From Tipula vernalis (lineage: Eukaryota; Arthropoda; Insecta; Diptera; Tipulidae), in contig OY282559.1 in the NCBI GenBank assembly GCA_958295665.1, positions 133,837,241 to 133,901,240 of the forward strand: a DNA stretch of 64,000 nucleotides. Reading direction: 5' to 3'. This document shows positions 1 to 10,925 of the stretch, piece by piece. Below the pieces are notes generated by a model, which searched no databases, was not told the origin of the DNA, and saw only the letters and a list, made by a program, of their open reading frames with translations. Each line of letters starts with the position of its first letter. Position 1 is the stretch's first letter. A program made the translations under genes and the position numbers.

Positions 1-1740
1 GCAAGTAAAAAACTCGATTGTACCATTCGGGTATGTAGCTACGTCTTATACAAACAGCTCATCCAAATTATTCTGAAAAGGAATCATCACAGACTAAATG
101 TAACTCGATTTTTAATGATCTATACAGGTAAAATATTTTCGTGGTATTTTAACTTGATTAAAATTGTGCACCTAAGTGATTTGGAAGTAGTTCATCCCAC
201 TCCTAATGAAGCAGCCAAAATGCTTGAAGCATAACCATTGGAGATAACCATTTGTTTCGATTGTTGCAAGCGATTCAATTTTGAATGTAAAGGTATTAAA
301 TTCAGAATTCAATTAACTTAGGCTCCAATATAAATTCTTCCTCTTTGAAGGTCTTGATGAATTTGATCTCCATTTTCGTAAAACGAAACTTTTATTTAAT
401 AATACGGATACGATTTTCGATTTTAAATTCAATACCTTTTCCTTGCTGTCAGCAATGCTGCTGCTTTTGGATATTCATTAAAGTTTTCTTTTGCTATTTG
501 TGTTTTAATGTTCGTACCGCACACATTCATGTTTGCTTTATGACATAAACATATTCGGAAATTATTCAACTTCGCAAAACCTTGTTAGCAAGTCGTATAT
601 TTCATCATTATTATTTTCTAAAAAAAATACCGAATTCTAATTTTCTTCGCTGATTTGTTGTGTTTTACTCTGTTTGTTGTGATCCAACCAAATTCTGATA
701 CCTGTAGGGAGTAGTATTAGGATCAGCTAATTTTACATTGTGAGAGAAAAGTAATCCACTCGCAGTGATTTTTGACATGATTATCTTAACTATGTGTGAA
801 GTTATTTTTATAGTGTAATGTTCGTTTAGATTTCATTCTAACAAGGTTGTTTCCTTTTGTAGTACCCGCCGGTATCGATGCAAGGCTGTACATTTTGACA
901 TTCGATTAACCGCGTGATAGGCCAAGGCAATGAACTCAGGACGAATTAATAAGATGTAACGTTGCGTACAAGAGAGAATGATGTTTCTTGTGATAAATTA
1001 GGCAACTTGTTTTAAACATACAACTATTTCCATTATAACCTTTAACGTAGACAATTCTGACATAAGTGGTTTGCTCTTTCTTAATTGCGAACGTGATTTT
1101 AAGTCCATATTCTTAAAACTGGAGCACTTATACAACCAGCGATCTTGATTACAATTGATACAAACACTTTTATTTTAGCTGATTGCAAAAGAGTTTGTTA
1201 ACTTTCCATAGGAAAAGTACTTTTGGATAGTTATGTATTAACTCCAGTACAAGTTTCAAGTTTCCCTTCTGATAATCAACTTTAAAATTTATAATTTATG
1301 TACGCTAGTTAGTTTTTCGTTTTTATCAATAGCACTTATAAAAATGTCTCTGAATGATGGTCATAACTTATAATCCCCAGAAAATGGTTAATTGTTTATT
1401 TTTGGCAAATGAACCAAATTTATATTACAAATTCACCTAGTGATTGGTTAATATGTGAATTTTTGTTTTTGGGTTTTTGATGTAGTGAATATAATTCACT
1501 AGATCAGTACGTTCTGGCCAGATACTTTGTGTAAATGGCAAGAATTGAATTTTTTGTAGGTTGGTCGTAGCTACCTGATGAGTAGACCAAATTTTCAGTA
1601 TGAAACCAAATTACCAACATAGGAACTGAAGGAGTGTTTTCATTTTTGAAGAGTAATATATTGGTATAACTTTTGGGGTAAAGTACGTGGGGGGATTGGC
1701 CTCTTTATTTTGTCTCTAAAAAAGCCGAAAAAATCCAATA
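1..1740. other. AT-rich stretch, no gene seen
   Basis: I see no long open frame, known protein motif, inverted repeat or structural RNA here. Short open frames (for example near 345-548) lack recognisable motifs and look like chance. It may be an old intron, intergenic DNA or decayed repeat. Confidence 0.5.
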
Positions 1741-1744
1741 TCTA

Positions 1745-3085
1745 TTGATGAAAATGCTTCAGTAACCAATCCACGCGAATTGATTGATTCGTTTAACAAT
1801 CGCGTGATAACATGTATGTTCTTAGAAACTTTCCCGCTTGAAATTCTAAATGTAATGTCGGAACCTAGAATATTGCATTCGTTTGGAAATTATCTGTTTA
1901 GCAACCTTCTCCTCAAAAAAATCTCCATTTATATTGTTGATGTTTTTTCACACATAGTAAATTTAAGTTTTTCTACTGGTGTTTACCCTTCTAAATTAAA
2001 TTACTGTGTGCAGACCGCTTTCTGTGTTTGGTAAAATCATTGAGAAGCTCGTCCATTTGAGGGTTACTATAGTTTTTTGGACAGTACCAATTTTTTTGCA
2101 TGACAGCCAGTTTGGCTTCAGAAAAACCAAAGGCAGACAAAATGCTCTATTCGAATTCATTAACTTTTTGTACGAAGGACTTGATTAGAGAAATACGGTT
2201 GGGTCTATTTTTATTGATCTTACGAAGACCTTCGATATGGACCTTCGTGGGGTTTCATGGGGTCCCTTTGGTTTGGTTTTGCCCAAACTTATCCTACAGA
2301 TCGCACGTTATTAAGATTAAAGGTATTAGGAGTCAGCCTAAAATCTTAAATGATGGCGTTCCGTTAAGTTCATTGCTGTTTTTGCTATATTTGAATTCAA
2401 TTTTTTAGATTGACTCTGGTGTTCAATCGGACCTAATCTTCCTGAAGAACTGGTGCTCCGTTCAGACAATGTTCCTAATGTTTTTTATCACGTTTGTAAC
2501 TGCGATCAACTTGCTTGTAACGATGTTTCTGTTAAAATTGAATTCGTTGAATCTTTTAAGTACTTAGAAGTAACTGTGGATAACACTATGCGTTTTGAAG
2601 GCAGCATATCGATGACCTTCGTAAATATCTCATAGTAATGATTAGGAAATTTTACTTACCACGTAGAGCATGCCCAACTGAAGTTTCAGGAAATATATAC
2701 TTTGCATTAGTCTACTCGAAATTTGTCTATAGCTTAGTTTGTTGGAATGGCACTTACTACACCAGAATCTAACCACTCTTAGGATAGTTAGGATAATTTT
2801 AAATGCACAGAGGACCTCTGGTGATATTTCCACTTAGACATCTATTTGTACTCAAATTATTGAAAGCTTTTTTGTTATGATTCTGAACCAGCCAAAGGTC
2901 AGCACTAGTTACAATTCAAGATACAAGAAGATTTTACACAACGAACTTTCAAAACTCATTTTTAATTTGTCCTCCCAAAATGTTCAAAAGCCTTCCGGAT
3001 GAAATGAAAATTTGTGTGAATCTCAAATATTTTCAATACGGTCTAAAAGCATTTTTATTCGAATGTGATAGTGTGAGTGGTTTGA
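1745..3085 (+). pseudogene. Decayed jockey-group LINE reverse transcriptase fragment
   Basis: Pieces of a non-LTR reverse transcriptase appear in order on the plus strand but in several frames. Near 2025-2185 there is FGKIIEKLV followed by QFGFRKTKGRQNALFEFINF, matching the palm entry 'SK..EKLV ... QFGFR..hST'. Near 2200-2240 a relic of the 'DL.KAFD' motif is visible. Near 2530-2600 there is 'FKYLEVTVDN', the usual 'FKYLGV.ID' thumb motif, and near 2980-3080 'SLPDEMK...FKAFLFE', typical of the C terminus of jockey/CR1 polypeptides. Family knowledge: these enzymes copy LINE RNA at nicked DNA. The frame breaks and the missing YxDD motif mean it is dead. No endonuclease part is seen to the left, so the copy is probably 5' truncated. 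Confidence 0.75.
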
Positions 3086-3545
3086 TGCAATTTCAAGTAT
3101 ATATAGCAAGTTTAAATTTTTATTTATTTATTGATTGTATAACTTATTTTACTTTCTTTTACTCTAGTAAAATAAAGTATAGTAATCATGAAAATTTTCG
3201 ACCTTGAGATTTTTAGAGATTTAACTGTTTTGAGGTCCCCTGAGTCCGAAAAAGTGGCTTTCGAAATGGTGTCTGTCTGTCAGTCTTTGTCGTCTCTACA
3301 GCCCAGATGGTTTAACCAATCGAACTGAAACTTCAGATTTAAGCTTTTTTCATTAATTGGGAGGTCTCAGTGAATTTTACTCCAAATCGGGTAAGCGGAA
3401 GTGGCCACTCCCTTGGTCCAGAAAATTTATTTTGCAAATATCTTAAAAAGTATAAAGTTTACAAAAAACTACTTAATACAAAATGTTTCCAAAAATTAAT
3501 AAAAAATAAAAAATAAATTAAAAAAAAAAAAAATTAGAAAGAAAA
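3086..3545 (+). repeat. Probable LINE 3' tail with TGTCTGTC motif and A-rich end
   Basis: Directly after the LINE C-terminal codons there is a non-coding stretch with 'GGTGTCTGTCTGTC' near 3268-3282 and an A-rich end (3498-3545). TGTCTGTC-rich tails are common in insect repeats. The link to the upstream LINE is inferred from position. Confidence 0.4.
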
Positions 3546-3915
3546 AATTCTCAAAACTCTCTGTTCGTAAAAGAAAGTCGTGTGTTGGCCATCCCTCCAT
3601 ATTTTTAAATGTAAACCTTTAATCTTATGTTTAATGAAACTTCTTTTAAAATTAAAATGTATTGCAATCAACACTGGATTTTAAGCATCCAGATTCTTGT
3701 TTCCCTTTCAAATTTTTAGCGGTAATCGAGTACAAATTCAGTGGATCACAAATCCACTATATGTCTATATTTTTTTTCACAAGGTGCAGAGCAGTTCACT
3801 ATTGTTTTTGTCTGCTTTGATTGTTTCCTATGGGAGAAATAAGGCAAAATTCTACACCAATTGACCTAATGGCTTAAGATGTTTAAAAAAAAACTTGAAA
3901 ACTTGGTTAGCATAC
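3546..3915. other. Short gap between two LINE relics, nothing recognised
   Basis: It separates the 3' ends of two oppositely oriented LINE fragments. No coding motif or inverted repeat was seen. Confidence 0.4.
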
Positions 3916-3919
3916 GAGG

Positions 3920-6145
3920 AATTACTGTCTGTAATTGGTTTTTAAACACACAGAAAAGCGGTTAATTTTTCAAAACTAAAGGGTGTTCCCGAGGAATTAG
4001 AGCAACCAGAATAAATAGGGGCGCAGTTGGTTAAATGCGGAATAATTAATGATCGTATTAATTTCAACTTAGCGTCCCGCGGAGTGCAGCTTTTATGGGG
4101 CCATAGCGTCCTTAACGTAGCATATATTCTACCACATAATTGGGTTACAGGATCATCCCAACTAAGTTTTTTATTCACCAATAACCCCAAGTTTCTAACC
4201 GGATCCACAATCTCAATATACGCATTGCTAATTTTGATATTATAATGCTGAAGTTTGGATAACATTACTTTATTACTAGTTAGGAACATGGCTTTGGATT
4301 TTAAGGGGTTGATTTTATTATGATTGTTATTGCTCCAAATTAAAATTCTTTCAAATGTATCGTTTATTCTCAGCACGCAAGCATCCACATCGCTTACTAC
4401 TGCCGAGTCATAGATTTGCACATCGTCTGCAAAAATATGAAATTTTACCGGAGCTACACTGTTTCTGATATCATGAAGCCAAAAGCTTAACCGCAGAATG
4501 GGAAAAATTAAAGTTTGAGCGCAACTTATGGAGCAGAACTTTATTGTTAAAACTGTCAAAAGCTTTAGAAAAATTTAGAAGCACAAGCAAAGGCACGTTA
4601 CGTTCTGCAACAGATGAACTAAAATCATCTATAATTTTGATTAATACAGAAGTTGTACTATGTCTTTCTCGAAACCCGGACTGTAGATCGTCAACTAAGC
4701 CAAAACTAGAAATATGATTCATCATCTAAAACTTCATAATTTTTTCAATTACCTTAGATAAGCAAGGAAGTATACTGATTGGTCGAAAGTCTTGTATAGT
4801 TTCAGGCTTAGGTACCTTCCCAACAGAAGTTATATGTGCAATATTCCACCCCGCCGGAAAAACAGATTTAGTCAATGCAGTGTTAAAACAGTGCTTATTG
4901 ACGGTAGTAAAAGTCGACTGAAACCTATAGGGATACCATCAGAACCTTGTGCTTCAGATCGAATATCATCAATTGAATTACATACTTCCATAATGGAAGC
5001 ATTCCTAAAATAAAAACATTGATTATCAGTTGACGAAATAGCAGGATTCTTAAGAAATTGATTTTGCACAGCTACCTGGGAGCATTTTGCAAAATGATTT
5101 GAGAACTCAGTAACAAATCCGACACGGCAGTTCGTTTGGTTTTTGAAAGACCATATTTTTGAAAATTACGCCATAAAATCGTATTGGGTAGGTCCAAATT
5201 AAAAATATTACTTTTAAAATATTGGAGCTTTGCTGCTTTAATCATCCCATTCACCTTATTCCTGTACTTCTTATAATGACTAAATGAAATACGATTTTTA
5301 TTTGCTCTCCAAGTTGCATGAAAAAAATTTCTAATATTCCGATGGTACAGTATAGAGTGATTTAATGAGAAAGATTTGCACGGTGGCTAAAAACAAATTT
5401 TTCTTATGGGTGACACACTAGTGCATTGAAATGCTCCAATTGATTATTAACATCCGGAATGAAGGAAATTACTCCCCAATTAAGCGAATTTGCTGCAATA
5501 AGCAAAGCATTTTGATCTACGTTATGCAATGATCGGAAATATCTAAAGGCGTCCTTATCATAAATATTAATATCAAAATTAGACGAGCCAAAAATCATAT
5601 CATGGGTTGTAAATAGTCCAGGAACTGAAATTTGAGTAAAACAAATTCAATTTAGGTCGATTATTCAATAGCAACAGATCAAGACAAGTCATACTTCTAT
5701 CCACAAAGTTAGTAGGGCAATATGATGCAATTTCTAGGTCTAGTGAAAAAATAAAATCCCTGAATGTCCGGAAGAATATCGCTATATTTGCCGGCTGAGC
5801 CTATCAAAAACTTCCTCAGTCTATTTACAAATTTAATACACGGAGGACGATAAAAACACCATTTAAAACTTTCTCATTTAGGGTATTATACATTTCAATG
5901 AAGATGAAATCAAACGAAGAGTCAAGAGTACTTTTTTTGATTAATTCGTAACTCAAGTTTTTTTTAATATACAGGGCTACTCCTCCGCCACGTCTATTCA
6001 GGTCATCAATTCGATCCTTCCGAATAATGTTATAGCCATCTAAATTAACCTGAATATCAAAGTGTCTCTCTTTAAGCCACGTCTCAGAAATAGCAATTAA
6101 ATAAAGAGGCACACCTTTAACAATAGAGGTAAATTCGAGGTCCAT
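3920..6145 (-). pseudogene. Decayed jockey-group LINE ORF2 (endonuclease plus reverse transcriptase)
   Basis: Reading right to left, 6145-5825 encodes an APE-type endonuclease start with 'ISETWLKERH' and 'RGGGVALYIKKNL', both typical of this nuclease. The linker pieces at 5598-5404 and 5254-4872 include 'GSDGIP'. A broken finger region near 4740-4870 keeps 'PISILP' and 'SKVIEK'-like residues in changing frames. At 4725-4471 are 'QSGFRERHST' and 'LNFSKAFDSFNN' (palm), and at 4559-3942 'FADDVQIY', the FADD form of the YxDD catalytic box, then 'NLGLLVNKKLSW'. Several frameshifts separate the blocks, so the copy is inactive. No ORF1 was identified to the right. It lies tail to tail with the LINE fragment at 1745-3085. 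Confidence 0.85.
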
Positions 6146-6536
6146 TTACAGTAACAGCAATCCGATTACTCCAGCAACCCAAAAACCACACCAGACAATC
6201 ACTTTCTGTGGATGCATCGGAGTTTTTATTATTTTTCGTGGATTTTCTTCAACCCAGATTCGACAAATTTGAGCCAGTTCAAAATTTGCTCTGTCGCTAA
6301 AAACGATTTGGTTGAAAATATTCGCATTTTCAATTTTTTTTTTTGTATGGCCTTACTTAACCTAAAGTCTGAACGCTTTATTTTTTGTCTTATCTGAATC
6401 TTGTGTTCCTTCAAATGATGATCCTTGTACAAAATGCTAAATAAAGTGGTTGGTAATGCGTAATTGCTGTTAATGATAACGAATACATATTTTTGAACTC
6501 TCTATCAATTGGTCACATATGCAATAAATTAGGTAC
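6146..6536. other. Gene-free stretch 5' of the LINE relic
   Basis: It lies upstream of the endonuclease ORF in LINE orientation, so part may be old 5' UTR or ORF1. The short lysine-rich frame at 6229-6432 (-) has no recognisable motif. No support for a gene. Confidence 0.35.
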
Positions 6537-6925
6537 AAGATATTCTAGCATCAAAAAAAGAAACTTACCTTTTTTTTTGCGGATTGTCAGTGGCTTCCAA
6601 CTCCGTTCCCTTCCTCACTTATTTTTACGGATCGTGAAGCCGCTGGCTTCGTTTTCCTAAAACTTCGTTTTATGTCGTATCGTTCATACAAAAAGTTGAT
6701 CCTAGAGATTTTAGAAATTGACCATATAGTAATATAATAACTAGAAACTTTCCCATCATCAAAAAGAATCTCCCTTATTTTTGCGGAACGTCAGTGGCGT
6801 ACAACTCTCGTCATAAGATTTTGCCAATTAGCCACACATGCGTAGTGAAGTAACTAGAAGATGTCCTAGCGTAAAAAAACTCCTCACTTATTTTTGAGGA
6901 TCGTTAGGAGTTTGCAACACCAAAA
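6537..6925 (+). repeat. Dispersed repeat cluster (unit with 'CTTATTTTTGCGGA')
   Basis: Three or more diverged units carry the core 'TATTTTTGCGGATNGTCAGTGGC' variant: near 6570-6605, 6625-6660, 6775-6810 and 6880-6915. Flanking words such as 'GCCAATTAGCCACA', 'AAGTAACTAGAAGATGTCC' and 'CTAGC.TAAAAAAA' recur. The same words occur in the opposite orientation at 50.95-51.56 kb, so this is a dispersed repeat family and not local noise. Confidence 0.6.
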
Positions 6926-7753
6926 GCCTTTTCCAATAATTTCAAAGTTTTGGAAGCCGAAATTCTATTTTGAAGCAAAATTTGATGAAACTTCCTTTAT
7001 GAAACTTTTCACTCATTTTAAAAATAGAAAAATGCAGTTTCATAGTGAAAGCAAACAAGCGTATCTCATGGACTACTAAAGATATTGACACGAAATTTGA
7101 CAAAGCAGCAACCTGTTAGGGTGTTACCAACCTAAGAAAAGAAAAAAAACTACTCATTTTGGATAAGCCCGTGAGACTTAATTGGAAAAGCCTTACTAGT
7201 CGGTTAAGAAATAGCCGAGTTCCATCCTACTTGGTAGGATGGGGTATTCCAACCAAAATCGGTTAAGAAATAGCATATTCTAATTGGCCCACTGCTTGCT
7301 AAATGTTGATTTTATGTTGTAAATCATTCGAAATTTTTTAATCGAATATGGCAGCCTTGAAGTTTTACTTTAAACTCGGCTACAATACAATTTGGCGGAA
7401 GAAATTTGCCACTTACATTATAAACTGTTGTTAAAGAGGTCACACAATAATTAAGAAATTGACTACAAGTTGAACAAAATTGCTCAGGCTGGTTTTAGAT
7501 TTAGACTCGGGCCGCAAGCGAAACAGTCAATTGTGAGAATTAAGACAAGAAATTCATGAAGCCACGAGATGAGGTGCAGCTGTCGATAGAAGATAGACAG
7601 ATAGGAACCGTTGCCAAACGAACAGGTTATTTTGCGAGATCGATTGCTCCAAGCTTTTGCGCGTTTGTTGATTTAAAAAATTGATGCGGAAGTCTAGTTA
7701 ATGAAAAGTTAAATAGTGGATTGAAAAGTGAGTTGAAAGAAATTATTTAAATT
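6926..7753. other. Non-coding; short duplicated motif and a 21-bp hairpin
   Basis: The motif 'CGGTTAAGAAATAGC' occurs twice (about 7200 and 7259). Between the copies lies the inverted repeat CCATCCTAC-TTG-GTAGGATGG (about 7223-7243). No coding motif was seen. Confidence 0.45.
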
Positions 7754-9794
7754 TGGTAATGTTACCGGTAATATTACCGGTAACACGGGTAAAATAGGTA
7801 ACACACTTTATATTCAATATTTTAATTCCAATTCCAAGTCTTTTCTGCCCAAAACTTTAGTGATGTCAACAAGATCTCTTTTGAGCACCAAATCCTTGAC
7901 TTCTTCGATGTGGTGTTCATTGGTAGACGTCGAAGAAAGCAAGGTCGTCTTCAACACCTGCAGTAAATAACAAATTTTACATAAATATGAGTTTATGATC
8001 AATTAAACTCTTAATTCAATGTATCAACATCATCCATACACGAATTATTCTTACTTTCCTCCAAGTCATCCTCTTAGCAAATGTCATAACTAGTATTTGA
8101 TTCAGCGGGCAAATACTCCATCTTCGTTATCCACACTTCCTTCGTTCGATCTCGACAAGTTTAAGTTGTGCAAAATGTACGTTAGTTTTCCTGCACGATC
8201 ATCAATCAATGGATTGCATGTTGAGCCATGTGTATAAAACCATAGGTACTGAATGCGCTTTTCATTGCAGATTTCGATGCAGGCATGCTCAAAATATCAA
8301 CCGCCAAGCACTTAAAGGTGAATTAGAACACAATCCCGCCCACCAAATTTTACCAGAGAGCTGCTCACTTACAACCACAAACGGTTGTGAAAAAAGGTCA
8401 CTTCGAACATTGTAATGCGCTAAAGACTCATATATTTTGTTGCCCTTATATTTTTTATCTTTATATTTTGGGTGAAGTTCTGCGACATTAAAAATAAATT
8501 CAGTCGCATCAAGTTTCTGTGATTCCAAAAGACTCTTTCCTCGAATAGCTGGTTCAAGCAAATTTGAGAATACTTATAAGTTCTTCGTAATTAGCGCATT
8601 TATTTTGTTCAAAAGTTTGTTTTATATTAACAAAACAGTACATCACTTTAGACAAAACAGCAAACTCTCAAAAGAAGATGGCCATTTAGCAATCGGAGGT
8701 AGTACACAGTGAACAATTTCGAATAGGAGATCGTAGATACCTTCATAACTGACTTCACTTCGTCTTCGATAGCCAGTGCCTTCAGGGTATACCTTTTGTA
8801 GCATAAACATAGATCGAATGTAGCATGAAAAATGTGCGAGTTTTTTTATTTCCGAAACCATCCGTACGACTGACTGAAAATTGTAAACTGTTGATAGACT
8901 GAATCTTGAAGATATCGACAATAAGCAAGTTACTCGGTAATAAAGGGATAGCTTTGTTAACCATTTTTCGGGACGCTTTATTTTTCGATCCATTGTCAGT
9001 AATAAGTACAATAAATTTATAAATCTTGACGTCTTTTAACACCGCTTCAACTTTCTCGAAACGCAACTTTAAAAGCCAAATGTCGATTTTCCTTAGTGAG
9101 TTGATTTATAGAAAAAGGCTTTTTTTGTATTGATGACTTAATTTATTATGGAGTGCTTGCGTATGTTCGTCCAAGTATCGGTGCCGGCAATTTTTGGTAA
9201 GACTCACCTTTCGACGCGATGGTACTCAAGTTCCATCAATTGATTGGAAAGTTGATATTTCGAAGGAAGTTTATAGAACCGTCGCAATTTCTTCAAAAAA
9301 TCAATACAAGCCGACTTTGTAGTTGAGCCTAATGGAGCACCAGAAACGAAAATTGCTCGAGTAATAGCTCATCGACCATCTGGTGCTATATTGGTCTCAT
9401 GTTGTCAACGAAATTCCAGCATACTAGAGGCTTTCATCGACTAAGACGTTGCAGCCACTTTTCTAGTTGAAATAGTGATTGGTTTTTTTCCAGACAGAGC
9501 GATGGATCATATTCAGGGTGAGATTACAGCTCTATTACGTATTTCCTAAATGAATATGTCAATGAAACAGGTAAAAGGTGTAGATTATTATATTTTACAG
9601 TAAAAATTTGGTTTAGTAGGTTAATAATACATAAGGAAGTATGTATAATGCAGTGGTGTCACAACTCTTTTTTCTTTAGACTAGTTGAGTTGTTTGGAAA
9701 AACATTTTTAAATTATGTTATCGATATTACCATGGTAACTCCACTTTTGGTAATATTACCTAAAATTACCTATTTTACCGATAATATTACCTCC
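7754..9794 (-). mobile_element. hAT-superfamily DNA transposon relic with GGTAA-rich ends
   Basis: A decayed hAT-type transposase (8160-9420, minus) is bracketed by two blocks of the motif GGTAATATTACC in tandem and inverted form: 7754-7803 on the left and 9723-9794 on the right. Read in opposite directions both contain GGTAATATTA, CGGTAA and GGTAAAATAGGTAA. Established knowledge: hAT elements carry short terminal repeats and subterminal motif clusters that bind transposase. The exact termini and the 8-bp target duplication expected of hAT elements were not resolved, so the boundaries are approximate. Confidence 0.65.
8160..9420 (-). pseudogene. Decayed hAT transposase (DUF659 to C-terminal dimerisation region)
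   Basis: Read on the minus strand in several frames. Near 9230-9330 there is 'FYKLPSKYQLSNQLM', typical of the start of a DUF659 block. At 9066-8985 'FIVLITDNGSKNKASRKMV' matches the 'TDNASN.KKA' RNase-H-like motif. At 8561-8289 'KIWWAGLCSNSPLS' matches the 'WW......s.LS.lA' hAT dimerisation motif, followed near 8230-8270 by 'SAMKSAFSTYGFIH', the C-terminal 'S...ErsFS..g.IH' signature. Order and spacing agree with BED/DUF659/hAT transposases. Frameshifts and stops make it inactive, and no intact BED zinc finger was found. Confidence 0.7.
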
Positions 9795-10177
9795 GAGAAT
9801 ATTATCGTTTACATCACTAGCATATAGTGGAAAACTGTAAGTTAAAAGCACGGGTTTAAGTAGTCCTAGACTTTAAGCCGCTAGCTAAACAAAATTGTAT
9901 TCGAATGCAAAATTGTATTTGAACAAGAACAGAGCAAAAGTCAATGAAACCATTAAATGAAGCATTCCAATCAAAATACGATAACAAACCAGAGCTTTCA
10001 AAATATGAAAAGAAAAAAGAGCGACAATCAATGTAAAATGAGCCACAGCAACCAGAAGAAAACCCGCTCCATATTCCAATCGCAATACGGATCATTGTAC
10101 TTCTGATAATACCGCCCTTTCTAAGCAATTTACCATATCACTAAATAATTCTTCCTCCGACCTTAGCGGCCTTTATA
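9795..10177. other. Gap between hAT relic and foldback MITE
   Basis: A 90-codon minus-strand frame (9856-10128) has no recognised motif and is probably spurious. Position 10176-10177 is the TA that flanks the next element. Confidence 0.4.
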
Positions 10178-10923
10178 CAGGGTGATTTTTTTAACCTGAT
10201 ATACTCAAATATCTTGGAAATAAGCACTCTTCGAAAAAAGGGTAAAGATCCAAATTTAATTATTCCATTGGGGAAATACATTAGTGATAAAATTAGTACC
10301 CCTTCCTCCTTGTAGGTGGGGCGGGGGGTAACTTTGAAACTAAAATATTAACTCCTATTTTTTATTGCAGATTCGGATTTTACGGCTAAAAATACGTAGA
10401 ATTTGACTGAAACATTTTTTTCGATTCATGATAAATGGCGCTATAATTGACAATATTCGTCACTATGACGATAGGGTTACGATAATAAGAAGCCATTTTC
10501 AGTAATACAAAATTTAAGAAATACAAATTGTTTAAGACTAACTTCGAGTATTCACAATGAAACCGTGGTATTTTTATTGCAGACGTACTGCAGAATCGTT
10601 TGTGTAGGTTCTCAGTAGGAGAAATCGAAAAAAATTGAATATCGTCAATTACAGCGCCACCTATCATGAATCGAAAAAAATTGTTTCAGTCAAATCCTAC
10701 GTATTTTTAGCCGTAGAATCCGAATCTGCAATGAAAAAAAGGGGTTCATATTTTAGTGTCAAAGTTACCCTTCGCCCCACCTATAAGGAGGAGGAGGAGG
10801 GGTACTAATTTTTACACTAATGTGTTTCCCCGCGGAATAATTAAATTTTGGTCTTTACCATTTTTTTCGTAGAGCGCTATTTTTCAAGAAATTTGAGTAT
10901 ATCAGGTTAAAAAAATCACCCGG
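10178..10923. mobile_element. Foldback MITE, 746 bp, TA target duplication
   Basis: The element begins CAGGGTGATTTTTTTAACC and ends with the inverse GGTTAAAAAAATCACCCGG, flanked on both sides by TA. The two arms match over roughly 290 bp (10178-10470 versus 10625-10923), including words such as CCGAATCTGCAAT, TACGTATTTTTAGCCGTA, and the GC-rich CCCCACCT with AGGAGG. About 150 bp of spacer lies between the arms. TA duplication suggests mobilisation by a Tc1/mariner-type transposase. The 93-codon minus frame inside is a by-product of the repeat, not a gene. Confidence 0.85.
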
Positions 10924-10925
10924 TA

